A stretch of 64,000 nucleotides of DNA, taken from the NCBI GenBank assembly GCA_964655115.1, contig CAZZKM010000001.1:62001-126000 (forward strand), written 5' to 3'. The translations under genes were made by a program, and so were the position numbers. Shown here piece after piece: positions 45,554-55,281 of the stretch. Under the pieces are notes generated by a model, which did no database searches, was not told the DNA's origin, and saw only the letters and a list, made by a program, of their open reading frames with translations. This stretch comes from ATZT02 sp964655115 (lineage in GTDB: Bacteria > Actinomycetota > Actinomycetes > S36-B12 > UBA5976). The first letter of the stretch is position 1, and every line of letters starts with the position of its first letter.

Positions 45554-45633
45554 CTTGAGGAAAACAAGCCTTTGACCCTCGAATCTGGGCTGTTTGGGCC
45601 TATTGGGTAATCTGTAACCTCAAGTGTTTTTTT
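45554..45633 (+). promoter_or_regulatory. Terminator-like or attenuator-like fold in the rplM leader
   Basis: CTTGAGG (45554-45560) and CCTCAAG (45618-45624) can close a long stem around an inner region with ACCC/GGGT and GGC/GCC pairings. Seven T residues follow directly after TG (45627-45633). It lies 41 bases before rplM. It may end transcription from the upstream gene, or act as a leader of the L13-S9 operon. Confidence 0.4.
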
Positions 45634-45674
45634 GGAAGTTAACAAAACCCCAAGGAAAAGAAGAGTAGAAAAGT

Positions 45675-46127
45675 ATGCGCACGTTCAGCCCAAAGGCTAG
45701 TGAAGTAGTTCGTCAATGGCACATTCTTGATGCCACCGATATTCCACTAGGTCGAATTGCTTCTGCTGCTGCAACTATTCTTCGCGGCAAACACAAACCA
45801 ACTTTTGCACCACATGTTGATACAGGTGATTTTGTAATTGTTTTGAATGCAGGAAAAGTTTCACTTTCAGGTTCAAAGAAAACAGAAAAGAAAGCATTTT
45901 CATACTCTGGTTTTCCAGGTGGACTTACTGCAATTGGTTATGACAAATTATTAGAAAAAAATCCTGAAAAAGCAATCCAATTAGCAGTTAAGGGAATGCT
46001 TCCACATAACAAACTTGGCAACAAAATGATCAAGAAATTAAAAGTTTATGCAGATGCAAACCATCCACATTCTGCACAAAACCCAAAGCCTTATGAAATT
46101 AAACAAATCAAACAAGTAGCTAACTAA
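45675..46127 (+). CDS. rplM: 50S ribosomal protein L13
   Basis: 150 residues with [42 protein letters not shown] in family order, [17 protein letters not shown] and the conserved [12 protein letters not shown] near residue 115. L13 is an early assembly protein of the 50S subunit. It pairs with rpsI 11 bases downstream, the universal L13-S9 operon. Start codons use CGC and CAC, fitting strong expression. Confidence 0.98.
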   Translation: MRTFSPKASEVVRQWHILDATDIPLGRIASAAATILRGKHKPTFAPHVDTGDFVIVLNAGKVSLSGSKKTEKKAFSYSGFPGGLTAIGYDKLLEKNPEKAIQLAVKGMLPHNKLGNKMIKKLKVYADANHPHSAQNPKPYEIKQIKQVAN

Positions 46128-46138
46128 AGGAAAATATT

Positions 46139-46597
46139 TTGACTGAGTCACAAACTTATGTAACAAGTGAATCCGAAAAGTCTTTCAAACCGCTAAAGAC
46201 TGGTAAACAAGGTCCTTCAGCAGGAACTGGTAGAAGAAAAGAAGCAATTGCCAGAGTCAGAATTGTTCCAGGAAACGGCAAGTTTGTTGTTAATGGAAAA
46301 GATTTAGCGACTTATTTTCCAAACAAATTGCATCAACAATTAGTTAATGATCCTTTTAAGATTCTAGGAATTGAAAAAGCCTATGACGTTATTGCTGAAA
46401 TTGTGGGCGGTGGCTCAAGTGGTCAAGCTGGAGCTTTAAGACTTGGAATTGCAAGAGCACTAAATGCAGTTGATGTAGAAGTAAATCGTCCAATTTTGAA
46501 AAAAGCAGGTTTCTTAACTCGTGATCCAAGAGTTATTGAACGTAAAAAAGCTGGATTGAAAAAAGCTCGTAAGCGCTCGCAATACAGCAAGAGATAA
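46139..46597 (+). CDS. rpsI: 30S ribosomal protein S9
   Basis: 152 residues. A variable N-terminal extension (about 1-25) precedes the S9 core [47 protein letters not shown] and the basic tail [12 protein letters not shown] whose final Lys-Arg contacts P-site tRNA. The start is TTG with AAAGGAAAA upstream. glmM follows 4 bases after its stop. Confidence 0.98.
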   Translation: MTESQTYVTSESEKSFKPLKTGKQGPSAGTGRRKEAIARVRIVPGNGKFVVNGKDLATYFPNKLHQQLVNDPFKILGIEKAYDVIAEIVGGGSSGQAGALRLGIARALNAVDVEVNRPILKKAGFLTRDPRVIERKKAGLKKARKRSQYSKR

Positions 46598-46601
46598 ATC
46601 T

Positions 46602-47936
46602 ATGGGCCGATTATTCGGCACCGATGGTGTGCGAGGTTGTGCAAATAAAGATCTCACTCCTGAATTAGTTTTCTCCCTTGGTAAATCTGCATCGTTAGTT
46701 ATTGCTCAACAACATGGCAAAGGTAGAGCCAGTGCTGTTGTTGGAAGAGATCCACGTGCAAGTGGAGAAATGTTAGAAGCAGCTCTAATTGCAGGTCTTG
46801 CCACAGTTGGGGTTGATGTATTAAAAGTTGGAGTTTTACCAACTCCGGCAATTGCCTATTTAACTCAGTATTACAAAGCAGATTTAGGAGTTGTTTTATC
46901 TGCTTCACATAATGTTTTTTCGGATAACGGTGTGAAATTCTTTTCAAAAGATGGAAAAAAACTTCCTGATGAAGTTGAAGATGAAATTGAAAAAAACTTA
47001 GAGACAAAAGTGCCACATCCAACTGGAAGTGAAGTTGGTCGAGTGAGAGAAATGGCTGATGCTTACGAGGCTTATTTAACTCATCTTTTAGAAACAGTTC
47101 CAAGTGCAGCCCTTAAAGGTTTAAAAGTTGTAGTGGATTGTGCAAATGGAGCAGCAAGTGAAGTAGCACCAGATTTATATCAACGCGCAGGTGCTGAAGT
47201 AATTGCCATTCACAATTCACCAAATGGAATAAATATCAACGATAATTGCGGATCAACTCATATGGGGTCATTAATTGAAAGAGTTAAAAAAGAAAAAGCT
47301 GATATTGGAATAGCTCACGATGGCGATGCTGATAGATGTTTAGCAGTTGATGAATTGGGAAATATTATTGATGGTGATCACATATTAGCTTTGTTGGCAA
47401 AAGATTTTAAAAACTCTAAAAAATTACATGCTGAAACTGTTGTTTCTACAGTCATGGCAAATTTAGGTTTTAAAATTGCCATGAAAAATGAAGCAATTTC
47501 AATAATCGAAACTCAAGTAGGAGATCGTTACGTATTAGAGGCTATGGAAGAAAAAAATTACGTTCTAGGTGGGGAACAATCAGGACATGTAATTATGCGA
47601 AATTACTCCACCACAGGGGATGGATTATTGACAGCACTGCATTTAATGAATGTATTAAATAGTGAAAAAAAATCACTTTCAAATATTTCTCAAATAGTGA
47701 AGAAATATCCTCAAATTTTAATAAATGTTTCAGATGTAGATAAATCAAAAATAAGTAATTCAAAATTACAAGACGCAGTAAAAAATGCTGAACAAAGTTT
47801 AAATCAAAAAGGAAGAGTTTTATTAAGACCAAGTGGCACAGAGTCTTTGATTAGAGTAATGGTTGAAGCTGAAACTCAAGATTTGGCAGAAAAAATTGCC
47901 CAAGAATTAGTAGCAGTAGTTAAAAGTACTTGCTAA
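46602..47936 (+). CDS. glmM: Phosphoglucosamine mutase
   Basis: 444 residues. The start is MGRLFGTDGVRGCAN, the phosphoserine is in LSASHNVFSDNG near residue 103, the metal loop is DGDADRCLAVD, the sugar-binding loop is GGEQSGH and the phosphate-binding loop is RPSGTESLIRVM. It converts glucosamine-6-phosphate to glucosamine-1-phosphate for UDP-GlcNAc. glmS, the preceding step, lies 1.3 kb downstream with a TetR gene and yaaA between. The first codons overlap the ribosomal operon closely enough for co-transcription. Confidence 0.97.
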   Translation: MGRLFGTDGVRGCANKDLTPELVFSLGKSASLVIAQQHGKGRASAVVGRDPRASGEMLEAALIAGLATVGVDVLKVGVLPTPAIAYLTQYYKADLGVVLSASHNVFSDNGVKFFSKDGKKLPDEVEDEIEKNLETKVPHPTGSEVGRVREMADAYEAYLTHLLETVPSAALKGLKVVVDCANGAASEVAPDLYQRAGAEVIAIHNSPNGININDNCGSTHMGSLIERVKKEKADIGIAHDGDADRCLAVDELGNIIDGDHILALLAKDFKNSKKLHAETVVSTVMANLGFKIAMKNEAISIIETQVGDRYVLEAMEEKNYVLGGEQSGHVIMRNYSTTGDGLLTALHLMNVLNSEKKSLSNISQIVKKYPQILINVSDVDKSKISNSKLQDAVKNAEQSLNQKGRVLLRPSGTESLIRVMVEAETQDLAEKIAQELVAVVKSTC

Positions 47937-48532
47937 GCAAGAAGTAATTTATCAAAAATAGAATAAATTAAGTCGACCCATTTTTCTTTATCCATAGGAA
48001 CAGTACTTATATCGTCAACCACAATTCCAATTGTGTAAGCCTGAACAAATACTGCGATTACTTTTGGATCTAATTCTTTTTTAATAAATCCTTTTTCTTG
48101 AGCTTCTCTAAAAACATCAGTTAGTGCATTAGTTAATCGATCTTGTGATTCTGCTAATTGAGCACCAAGTCGTGGATTATTTCTAGTAAGTGAAATAGTT
48201 TCAGTTCTTTCTAATCTAAAAGGTGCTCTTTCTGAACTATGACTATAAGTTGCATACTCTCTTAAAACTTTGAGAATATCTTCTCTTGATTTTGAGGCAC
48301 TCAAATGATTAGTCAAGGTAATAATTGATTCATCTACCCATTGACTAAATCTTCTAACTCTGACAGTTTCAACTAATTCACCAAAATCATCAAAATGATG
48401 ATACAAAGAACCTTTGGTAATTCCTGAAGTCTCAAGGACCATATCTGAAGTTATCTCATGCCAACTATTAGATTTAGATAAATCAAGAAAAGTTTGAATT
48501 AACTTTTCTTTAGTTGGATGAATTATGGTCAT
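47933..48532 (-). CDS. TetR/AcrR family transcriptional regulator
   Basis: 199 residues. The N-terminal TetR helix-turn-helix is visible as SDMVLETSGITKGSLYHHFDDFGELVETV (about residues 25-53). The C-terminal ligand domain (TetR_C type) has no recognisable ligand signature. It shares 4 bases with the glmM stop and is followed upstream by yaaA on the same strand with a 17-base gap, so yaaA and this regulator may be one transcript. The target is unknown. Confidence 0.85.
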   Translation of the reverse strand: MTIIHPTKEKLIQTFLDLSKSNSWHEITSDMVLETSGITKGSLYHHFDDFGELVETVRVRRFSQWVDESIITLTNHLSASKSREDILKVLREYATYSHSSERAPFRLERTETISLTRNNPRLGAQLAESQDRLTNALTDVFREAQEKGFIKKELDPKVIAVFVQAYTIGIVVDDISTVPMDKEKWVDLIYSIFDKLLLA

Positions 48533-48549
48533 AAGAATAAGTTATCTTA

Positions 48550-49239
48550 CTAAGACGCAATTACATCCAAATACCAACAAGTTTTACTCGTTGGCTTAAT
48601 TAATTCTGACTTAAATTTTTTATTTACTAGCTTCTGTAACTCTTGAGGTGTCTTTGGAGGTTTACTTGATTGTACTAAAAGTTTAGTTACCTCGCCCCGG
48701 GTCTTTTTTGACATGTGAGTTACAACAGATTTTTTACCGTTCTTCAATGTGAACACTCTTATTCCTACTGTTTTATTTAAATCTGGAGCCCAGACTCCTT
48801 GATAGGTACTAGATCTACAATCAACAATTAAATTAGTTTTTATTTTTTCTAAAGCTTGCGGTAATACTTTTTTCCATAAAGAATTTAAAGAACCTATTTT
48901 GGGCAATGACTTTGCCATATCCAATTTGTAGCTTGGAATTTTATCTTCTAATTTAACTGCGCCAAATAATGCAGAAATAATGACAATACTTTTAATCGCT
49001 CTTTTTTTACTCTTAGAATCTAATGAATTAAAATCAAGTGCTTGATACAAAACTCCTGAATAAACATCAATTGCTTTTGCAGTGGGAAGTTTATTTACTT
49101 TTGTACCCATTGCATCCCAAGTTTTCTTTCTGGTGCTGGTTAAGTCTTTAGCAAAAGACAGACTAGACAAATTGACTAATTTGCCCTTTTCAACAGAGTT
49201 CTTGCCTTCACTGGGTGGCAAAAGGATGAGCACAGACAT
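48550..49239 (-). CDS. yaaA: YaaA (DUF328/UPF0246) peroxide-stress protein
   Basis: About 229 residues. It begins MSVLILLPPSEGKNS, the family signature, with YSGVLYQALDFNSL, IISALFGAVKLEDKIPSYKLDM and a Lys-rich DNA-binding-like end. YaaA lowers free iron and protects DNA during peroxide stress in E. coli. The ATG at 49239 is chosen because the family starts there and AAGGT lies 8 bases upstream; the frame extends 5 codons further. It is divergent from glmS with 42 bases between the starts. Confidence 0.85.
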   Translation of the reverse strand: MSVLILLPPSEGKNSVEKGKLVNLSSLSFAKDLTSTRKKTWDAMGTKVNKLPTAKAIDVYSGVLYQALDFNSLDSKSKKRAIKSIVIISALFGAVKLEDKIPSYKLDMAKSLPKIGSLNSLWKKVLPQALEKIKTNLIVDCRSSTYQGVWAPDLNKTVGIRVFTLKNGKKSVVTHMSKKTRGEVTKLLVQSSKPPKTPQELQKLVNKKFKSELIKPTSKTCWYLDVIAS

Positions 49240-49281
49240 AAACATTACCTTCAAGTTTGGTTCGTCTAGGCTGTTAACACA

Positions 49282-51132
49282 ATGTGTGGAATTGTCGGTT
49301 ATGTAGGAAATAAGCAGGCTCTTAATGTTGTAGTTGAGGGCTTACGAAAACTTGAGTATCGAGGTTATGACTCAGCTGGTGTTGCTGTTGTTAATGACAA
49401 CAAATTAAATGTTAGAAAAAAAGCAGGTAAATTAACTAATTTAGAAACTCTCATCGGATCAGATCCACTTCCTGACTCAACAACTGCAATAGGTCACACT
49501 CGCTGGGCAACACATGGAATCCCAAATGATGCTAATGCACATCCTCACGTTGATGAATCAAATGAAATAGCAGTTATTCATAACGGAATAATTGAAAACT
49601 TTGCAGAATTAAGAAAAGAATTACAAAATAATGGAGTCAAACTAAATAGTGATACTGACACTGAAGTTGTAGCCCATTTACTTAATGTGGAATATCCAAA
49701 ATCAAATAATGATTTAGCAGAAAGTATGCGAAAAGTTGTGAGAAGACTTAAAGGCGCATTTACTTTAGTTGCAGTTCATGCTCAACAACCAGACGTTGTA
49801 GTAGGTGCTAGAAGAAATTCACCCTTGGTGGTTGGTAAAGGAAATGGAGAAAACTTTTTAGCATCAGATGTAGCAGCATTTATTGCACACACAAAGAATG
49901 CAATTGAATTAGGTCAAGATCAAGTCGTTGAACTAAGACACAACAAAATCACTATTACAGATTTTGATGGCAAGCCTGCACAAACTAAAGAATTTGTAGT
50001 TAATTGGGATGCAAAAGCTGCTGAGAAAGGTGGCTTTGATTTATTTATGTTGAAAGAAATTTTTGAGCAACCAAAAGCAGTAGCTGAAACTTTAGTGGGA
50101 AGACTTGCTCAAGATGGAAAATTGGTTTTAGAAGAAATGAAACTTTCTATCGGAGAAATTGCCAACATTGAAAAAATAATATTTGTAGCTTGTGGAACCG
50201 CTTATCACTCAGGACTAATTGGTAAATATGCCATGGAACGCTGGACCAGAATTCCTTGCGAAGTAGAACTTGCCAGTGAATTTAGATATCGAGATCCAAT
50301 ATTAAATGAAAGAACTTTAGTTGTTGCAATTTCTCAAAGTGGTGAAACTATGGACACGTTGATGGCGATAAGACATGCTAAATCTCAAAAAGCAAAAGTA
50401 TTGGCTATTTGCAATACACAAGGTTCCACAATTCCACGAGAATCAGATGCAGTTTTATATACCCGTGGCGGACCAGAAATTGCAGTAGCTTCTACAAAAG
50501 CATTTTTAACTCAAGTAGTGGCTGTGGAATTATTAGCACTTTATTTTGCTGAATTAAGACTAGATAAACCAACGGAAGAAATAAAACAAGTGATGACTGA
50601 ATTGGCAGATATTTCTCATCAAATAGACACAGTTTTAGATACCACAGATGCTGTTAATGAATTGGCTAAAAAATATGTAAATGCTCAAAGTGTTTTGTTT
50701 ATTGGAAGACATGTGGGTTATCCAGTTGCTTTAGAAGGTGCATTAAAACTTAAAGAACTTGCTTATATGCATGCTGAAGGTTTTGCTGCCGGTGAATTAA
50801 AACATGGCCCTATTGCATTAATTGAAGAGGGAATTCCCGTAGTTATTGTGGTGCCAAGTGTGAGAGAAGAAAAGGAATTACACGAAAAAGTAGTTTCAAA
50901 TATTCAGGAAGTAAGAGCAAGAGGAGCAAAAACAATATTGGTAGTTGAAGAAGGAGATGATTCAATAGTTGATTTTGCAGATCACATAATCAGAATTCCA
51001 AAAACAAGTTCACTTTTACAACCACTTGTTGCTACAGTTCCATTGCAAGTATTTTCATGCGCACTAGCCACACTCAAAGGTCACGATGTTGACCAACCCC
51101 GTAATCTGGCTAAATCAGTCACAGTTGAATAA
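49282..51132 (+). CDS. glmS: Glutamine--fructose-6-phosphate aminotransferase
   Basis: 616 residues. The N-terminal glutaminase domain starts MCGIVGYVG with the catalytic Cys2, followed by LEYRGYDSAGVAV and GHTRWATHG. Two SIS domains (about 290-425 and 460-600) carry ACGTAYHSG, SQSGETMDTLMA and the end HDVDQPRNLAKSVTVE. It makes glucosamine-6-phosphate, the first step to UDP-GlcNAc and peptidoglycan. There is no glmS ribozyme in the 42-base 5' gap. acpS follows after 12 bases. Confidence 0.98.
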   Translation: MCGIVGYVGNKQALNVVVEGLRKLEYRGYDSAGVAVVNDNKLNVRKKAGKLTNLETLIGSDPLPDSTTAIGHTRWATHGIPNDANAHPHVDESNEIAVIHNGIIENFAELRKELQNNGVKLNSDTDTEVVAHLLNVEYPKSNNDLAESMRKVVRRLKGAFTLVAVHAQQPDVVVGARRNSPLVVGKGNGENFLASDVAAFIAHTKNAIELGQDQVVELRHNKITITDFDGKPAQTKEFVVNWDAKAAEKGGFDLFMLKEIFEQPKAVAETLVGRLAQDGKLVLEEMKLSIGEIANIEKIIFVACGTAYHSGLIGKYAMERWTRIPCEVELASEFRYRDPILNERTLVVAISQSGETMDTLMAIRHAKSQKAKVLAICNTQGSTIPRESDAVLYTRGGPEIAVASTKAFLTQVVAVELLALYFAELRLDKPTEEIKQVMTELADISHQIDTVLDTTDAVNELAKKYVNAQSVLFIGRHVGYPVALEGALKLKELAYMHAEGFAAGELKHGPIALIEEGIPVVIVVPSVREEKELHEKVVSNIQEVRARGAKTILVVEEGDDSIVDFADHIIRIPKTSSLLQPLVATVPLQVFSCALATLKGHDVDQPRNLAKSVTVE

Positions 51133-51144
51133 AAGGATTTATAA

Positions 51145-51516
51145 ATGATTATTGGTATTGGTGTTGATGTAGTTGATACTCCAAGATTTCAAGGATCATT
51201 AATTAGAACTCCAGGATTATCAACCAGATTATTTACACCAAAAGAATTAGCTCAACCAGGCGGTAAAGGTGAAAATGCAGTTTCGCTTGCTGCAAGATTT
51301 GCTGCAAAAGAAGCAGTTGCAAAAGCATTAGGTGCTCCAGCAGGCTTAAGTTGGCAAGATTGCGAAATTCTTCTGGGGGATCGCGGAAAACCTTATTTAG
51401 AAGTAAGTGGAACTGTATTAAAAGAATCTCAACGCCAAGGAATTACCAATTGGCATTTATCTTTATCCCACGATGGAAATGTGGCAACAGCTTTTGTTAT
51501 TGCCGAAAAACAATAA
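51145..51516 (+). CDS. acpS: Holo-[acyl-carrier-protein] synthase
   Basis: 123 residues with [14 protein letters not shown] (Mg-binding Asp), [15 protein letters not shown] (Glu and Lys of the active site) and [19 protein letters not shown]. It transfers the phosphopantetheine arm of CoA to ACP. In many actinobacteria nnrD (NAD(P)HX epimerase/dehydratase) stands between acpS and alr; here only 20 bases separate them, so nnrD is missing from this place. Confidence 0.95.
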   Translation: MIIGIGVDVVDTPRFQGSLIRTPGLSTRLFTPKELAQPGGKGENAVSLAARFAAKEAVAKALGAPAGLSWQDCEILLGDRGKPYLEVSGTVLKESQRQGITNWHLSLSHDGNVATAFVIAEKQ

Positions 51517-51536
51517 AAATTTAGGAAAAATTACTA

Positions 51537-52667
51537 ATGAGTAATTTAAGAAGTGCATATGTTGATTTATCAGCAATCAGAGACAACGTAAAAGTATTGC
51601 AAGGTTTTGCTAAAAATTCAGAAATAATGGCAGTCGTAAAAGCAGATGCTTATGGTCATGGTCTTATTGAAGTTTCAAAAGCAGCAAGACAAGGTGGTGC
51701 AACTTGGCTTGGGACCGCACTTTTGGAAGAAGCAATTAGTTTAAGAAATGCAGGCGACAAAGGAAGAATTCTTACTTGGCTTGGATCTCCAAATGATAAG
51801 TGGCAAGAATGTATTTCTTTGGATATTGATATCTCAGTTTCTTCAATAGAAATTTTATCGGAAGTAATTAGTGCCTCAAAAAAAATTGGAAAACCTGCAA
51901 GAGTGCATATTAAAGTTGATACTGGCTTAGGTCGAAATGGAGTTATGCCAGATGATTTAGAAGAACTTTCTAAATTATTAGAAGAAGCAAAAGCTTTAGG
52001 ATTAGTTGAAGTAGTTGCAGTATGGACACATTTTGCTTTAGCAGATGCACCAAGTAGTCCAACTATTAAAAGACAATTAATTATTCTTGATGATTGTTTT
52101 AAATATCTAGAGTCAAGAGGCTTTAAAAATTTAATGAAACATGCAGCAAATAGCGCAGCAACTTTAACTTCACCTGATGCTCACTTTGATTTAGTAAGAC
52201 CAGGAATTGCCGTTTATGGAATAACTCCAGGTGGAGAGTTAAAAAGTGCTAGTGAATATGGTTTAAGACCTGCAATGAGTTTAAAAGCCCAAGTTGCTTT
52301 GGTCAAAGAAGTACCAGCAGGTCATGGCATTTCTTATGGGGCTGAATATGTGACAAAGACAAATACCAAAATTGCTCTTATTCCACTTGGTTATGCAGAT
52401 GGAATTCCTCGAATCGCTGGAAACAAAGGACCAGTAGTTGCTAAGGGTAAAAAATTTAGCGTGGCAGGAAGAGTTTGTATGGATCAATTTGTTATCGATA
52501 TTGGAGATTTAGATTTAAAAATGGGAGATGAGGTTACTCTTTTTGGTGATTTATCAAAAAATGAACCAGATGTTGAAGAATGGGCTAAAGCTTCATTAAG
52601 TATTGGTTATGAAATTGTCACTAGATTAGGGCCAAGAGTTCCTAGAGTTTATTTAAACGAAATTTAA
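51537..52667 (+). CDS. alr: Alanine racemase
   Basis: 376 residues. PLP Lys35 is in MAVVKADAYGHG, HIKVDTGLGRNG and HAANSAATL lie in the barrel, and the second catalytic Tyr is in GHGISYGAEYV with the C-terminal domain AGRVCMDQFVIDIGD. It supplies D-alanine for peptidoglycan. It follows acpS by 20 bases and precedes tsaE by one base, linking wall synthesis with the tRNA-modification genes, the normal actinobacterial order. Confidence 0.97.
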   Translation: MSNLRSAYVDLSAIRDNVKVLQGFAKNSEIMAVVKADAYGHGLIEVSKAARQGGATWLGTALLEEAISLRNAGDKGRILTWLGSPNDKWQECISLDIDISVSSIEILSEVISASKKIGKPARVHIKVDTGLGRNGVMPDDLEELSKLLEEAKALGLVEVVAVWTHFALADAPSSPTIKRQLIILDDCFKYLESRGFKNLMKHAANSAATLTSPDAHFDLVRPGIAVYGITPGGELKSASEYGLRPAMSLKAQVALVKEVPAGHGISYGAEYVTKTNTKIALIPLGYADGIPRIAGNKGPVVAKGKKFSVAGRVCMDQFVIDIGDLDLKMGDEVTLFGDLSKNEPDVEEWAKASLSIGYEIVTRLGPRVPRVYLNEI

Positions 52668-52668
52668 A

Positions 52669-53121
52669 ATGGTTTTAAAAATAACGTCAAAATCAAATAA
52701 AGAAACTAAAGATCTAGGCGCTAAACTAGGCAAATTATTAAAAGCAGGCGATGCTGTTTTATTAGATGGTGAACTTGGGGTTGGAAAAACAACTTTTACT
52801 CAAGGTTTAGCAAGTAGTTTAAATATAAAAGGTGAAGTAACAAGCCCTACTTTTGTTATTGCACGAGAACATAAATCTTTAGATAACAAAGCAAACTTAG
52901 TGCATGTAGATGCTTATCGACTATCAACTTTAGCTGAAATTTCACAACTTGATTTAACAAGTGACTTAGAAGAATCAATTTTAGTTGTGGAATGGGGTAA
53001 AGGCTTAGTTAATGATTTAGTTGATAATCCAATAAAAGTCAAAATAACTCATACAGAAAATGAAAATGAACGTGAAATTGAAATTGATGCACCTGAAACA
53101 ATAATAGGAAAACTTTCATGA
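52669..53121 (+). CDS. tsaE: tRNA threonylcarbamoyladenosine biosynthesis ATPase TsaE
   Basis: 150 residues with Walker A GELGVGKTTF near residue 36, TSPTFVIAREH, VHVDAYRL and VVEWGKGL. TsaE is the P-loop ATPase that regenerates the TsaB-TsaD complex during t6A37 formation on ANN-decoding tRNAs. It is directly after alr and overlaps tsaB by 4 bases. Confidence 0.95.
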   Translation: MVLKITSKSNKETKDLGAKLGKLLKAGDAVLLDGELGVGKTTFTQGLASSLNIKGEVTSPTFVIAREHKSLDNKANLVHVDAYRLSTLAEISQLDLTSDLEESILVVEWGKGLVNDLVDNPIKVKITHTENENEREIEIDAPETIIGKLS

Positions 53122-53795
53122 GCGCACCTAACAATGTTTTAGCTATAGATACTTCAACAAATCGAATAGCTGTTGGACTAATTCAATTTGCAAAAGATGA
53201 AAGAATAATTGTGAAAGATGATGCACTAAGACATGCAGAATATGCCTCACAATTAATAGGTGAAATTGTTGATAGTTCTAAATTAAATTTTTCTGAAATA
53301 GGTGCGATTGTTTGTGGAATTGGTCCTGGCCCTTTTACAGGATTAAGAGTAGGAATTGTAAGTGCGCAAACAATTGGTTTTGCTTTAAATATTCCTGTTT
53401 ATGGGGTATGTAGTCATGATGCTATTGCGTCTGAATTTAATTTAAACAATCCCAATAAAGAGGTCACTGTAATTACAGACGCCAGAAGAAAAGAAGTGTA
53501 TTGGACCCATTATGCAAATGGAAAAAGAATTTCTACTCCTAAGGTTTCAAAATTAGATGAGGTAGTAATCAAAGGGACAAAACTGCTACATCAGCCGCTT
53601 AATCCTTTATTTTTAGCCAAGGCAGCAATTGAGGCATTGAATAGATCAGAAATTGGTAAAGAAATAAATAGTTTTTCCACAGATCATGCTTTGGGTGATG
53701 GATCTGTGGTATCTCTTCCCAATCAAGTACTGCTTCCTCCTATTCCTCTTTATTTAAGAAAACCAGATGCATTGACTTTGGCTGAGCGATCATGA
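53118..53795 (+). CDS. tsaB: tRNA threonylcarbamoyladenosine biosynthesis protein TsaB
   Basis: 225 residues with the ASKHA-fold beginning VLAIDTSTNRIAVGL, HAEYASQLI and GIGPGPFTGLRVGIVSAQTIGFAL. TsaB is a non-catalytic partner of TsaD in t6A synthesis. The start overlaps tsaE (ATGA) and the stop overlaps rimI in the same way, so the four-gene tsaE-tsaB-rimI-tsaD run is translationally coupled. Confidence 0.94.
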   Translation: MSAPNNVLAIDTSTNRIAVGLIQFAKDERIIVKDDALRHAEYASQLIGEIVDSSKLNFSEIGAIVCGIGPGPFTGLRVGIVSAQTIGFALNIPVYGVCSHDAIASEFNLNNPNKEVTVITDARRKEVYWTHYANGKRISTPKVSKLDEVVIKGTKLLHQPLNPLFLAKAAIEALNRSEIGKEINSFSTDHALGDGSVVSLPNQVLLPPIPLYLRKPDALTLAERS

Positions 53796-54244
53796 ATTTA
53801 ACAATTACAGATTTTTCCTGGTGGCATGTTGCAAAAGCACACAAAATAGATCAAGCAGCATTCAATGCCACAGCTTGGTCATTGGAAACTTTTTGGTCAG
53901 AACTTTCAGCACTAAACCGTTATTACATTGCCTTAATTGATGATAATAAAGAAATTGTAGGTTTTGCAGGTCTTGCATTTAACGGATCAGATGCTGATGT
54001 TCAAACTATGGTTGTAAAACCTGAATATCAAAATCTAGGATATGGAAAAAAACTATTAGATAATCTAATTGAAAAAATTAAAGAGAAAAAAATAAATAGA
54101 GTTTTTCTAGAAGTTGTTGCAGATAATGAGCCAGCAATAAAATTATACAAATCAAGAGATTTTGAAATAATCTCTAAAAGAAGTAATTATTATCCAAACG
54201 GTAAAGATGCTGTAATTATGCAATTAGATTTGAGAAAAAAATGA
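53792..54244 (+). CDS. rimI: Ribosomal protein alanine N-acetyltransferase (RimI-like)
   Basis: 150 residues of the GNAT family: [27 protein letters not shown] is the acetyl-CoA binding loop, [42 protein letters not shown] is the standard RimI end in order. It likely acetylates the N-terminus of S18. Position between tsaB and tsaD, with 4-base overlaps on both sides, supports RimI over other GNAT proteins. Confidence 0.9.
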   Translation: MNLTITDFSWWHVAKAHKIDQAAFNATAWSLETFWSELSALNRYYIALIDDNKEIVGFAGLAFNGSDADVQTMVVKPEYQNLGYGKKLLDNLIEKIKEKKINRVFLEVVADNEPAIKLYKSRDFEIISKRSNYYPNGKDAVIMQLDLRKK

Positions 54245-55281
54245 ATCCTTTAATTCTAGGAATTGAAACTTCTTGTGATGAAACTGGAATTGGCATAGTT
54301 AGAGGATCAGAATTATTAGCAGATGTTTTAGCATCATCTGTTGAAGAACAAGCAAGATTTGGTGGGGTGGTTCCAGAAGTTGCATCAAGAGCTCATGTGG
54401 AAGCTATGGTGCCAATTTTAAAAAGAGTTGTTCAAAAAGCAGGAGTTAAATTAACTGATCTTGACGCAATTGCAGTAACCAGTGGTCCGGGTTTAGCAGG
54501 TGCGTTAGTTGTAGGGGTTGCAGCTGCAAAAGCTTTAGCAGTTTCTTTAAATAAACCAATTTATGGAGTAAATCATTTAGCAGCACACGTTGCAGTTGAT
54601 ACTTTAGAAAATGGTGATTTGCCAGAACCTTGTTTAGCACTTTTAGTAAGTGGAGGACATTCTTCGCTCTTGCAAGTAGACAATATTTCTTACAAAATAA
54701 CTTCTTTAGGAAAAACTTTGGATGATGCAGCTGGAGAAGCATTTGACAAAGTTGCTCGAGTTTTGGGTTTACCATTTCCAGGTGGTCCTTGGATTGATAA
54801 AGCAAGCCAATGTGGAGATCCTTTAAGTATTGAATTTCCAAAAGGTTTAATGAGCAAAGAAGATTTACTTGAACATAAATTTGATTTTTCTTTTTCAGGA
54901 TTAAAAACAGCAGTTGCAAGATGGGTTGAGGCTTGGCAAAAAACTGGAGAAATCTTGCCAGTTTCTGATATTGCAGCCTCTTTTCAAGAAGCAGTTGTTG
55001 AAGTCTTAATTAAAAAAACTTTAATGGCTGCAAAAGATACTGGAATTGAAACTGTAGTAATTGGGGGAGGAGTTGCTGCAAATTCAAGATTAAGAACTAT
55101 GGCACAAAGCATGGCAGAAAAAGAAAATATTAAAGTAAGAATTCCTCGATCTGGATTATGCACAGATAATGGAGCCATGGTGGCTGCATTAGGTTCACAT
55201 TTATTTAAAAATCAAATCGAATTTTCAAATATTACTTTTGAAGTTGATCCGATTTTACCTATTACAATTCAAAAGAATTAA
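54241..55281 (+). CDS. tsaD: tRNA N6-threonylcarbamoyladenosine transferase TsaD
   Basis: 346 residues. [16 protein letters not shown] opens the ASKHA fold, [11 protein letters not shown] and the metal pair in VNHLAAHV follow, then [18 protein letters not shown] and [12 protein letters not shown] with the metal Asp in CTDNGAMVA. It transfers the threonylcarbamoyl group to A37 of tRNA. It is the last gene of the four-gene overlapping run and shares 4 bases with the convergent DUF4389 gene. Confidence 0.96.
   Translation: MNPLILGIETSCDETGIGIVRGSELLADVLASSVEEQARFGGVVPEVASRAHVEAMVPILKRVVQKAGVKLTDLDAIAVTSGPGLAGALVVGVAAAKALAVSLNKPIYGVNHLAAHVAVDTLENGDLPEPCLALLVSGGHSSLLQVDNISYKITSLGKTLDDAAGEAFDKVARVLGLPFPGGPWIDKASQCGDPLSIEFPKGLMSKEDLLEHKFDFSFSGLKTAVARWVEAWQKTGEILPVSDIAASFQEAVVEVLIKKTLMAAKDTGIETVVIGGGVAANSRLRTMAQSMAEKENIKVRIPRSGLCTDNGAMVAALGSHLFKNQIEFSNITFEVDPILPITIQKN

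Noticed and set aside
49240..49281. Possible glmS ribozyme
   Set aside because: Only 42 bases separate the divergent yaaA and glmS starts, too short for the ribozyme, which is also a Firmicute feature.
54446..54919. 157-codon Leu-rich open frame on the minus strand
   Set aside because: It is antisense to tsaD; the Leu/His/Gln-rich sequence is what AT-rich coding DNA gives in reverse.
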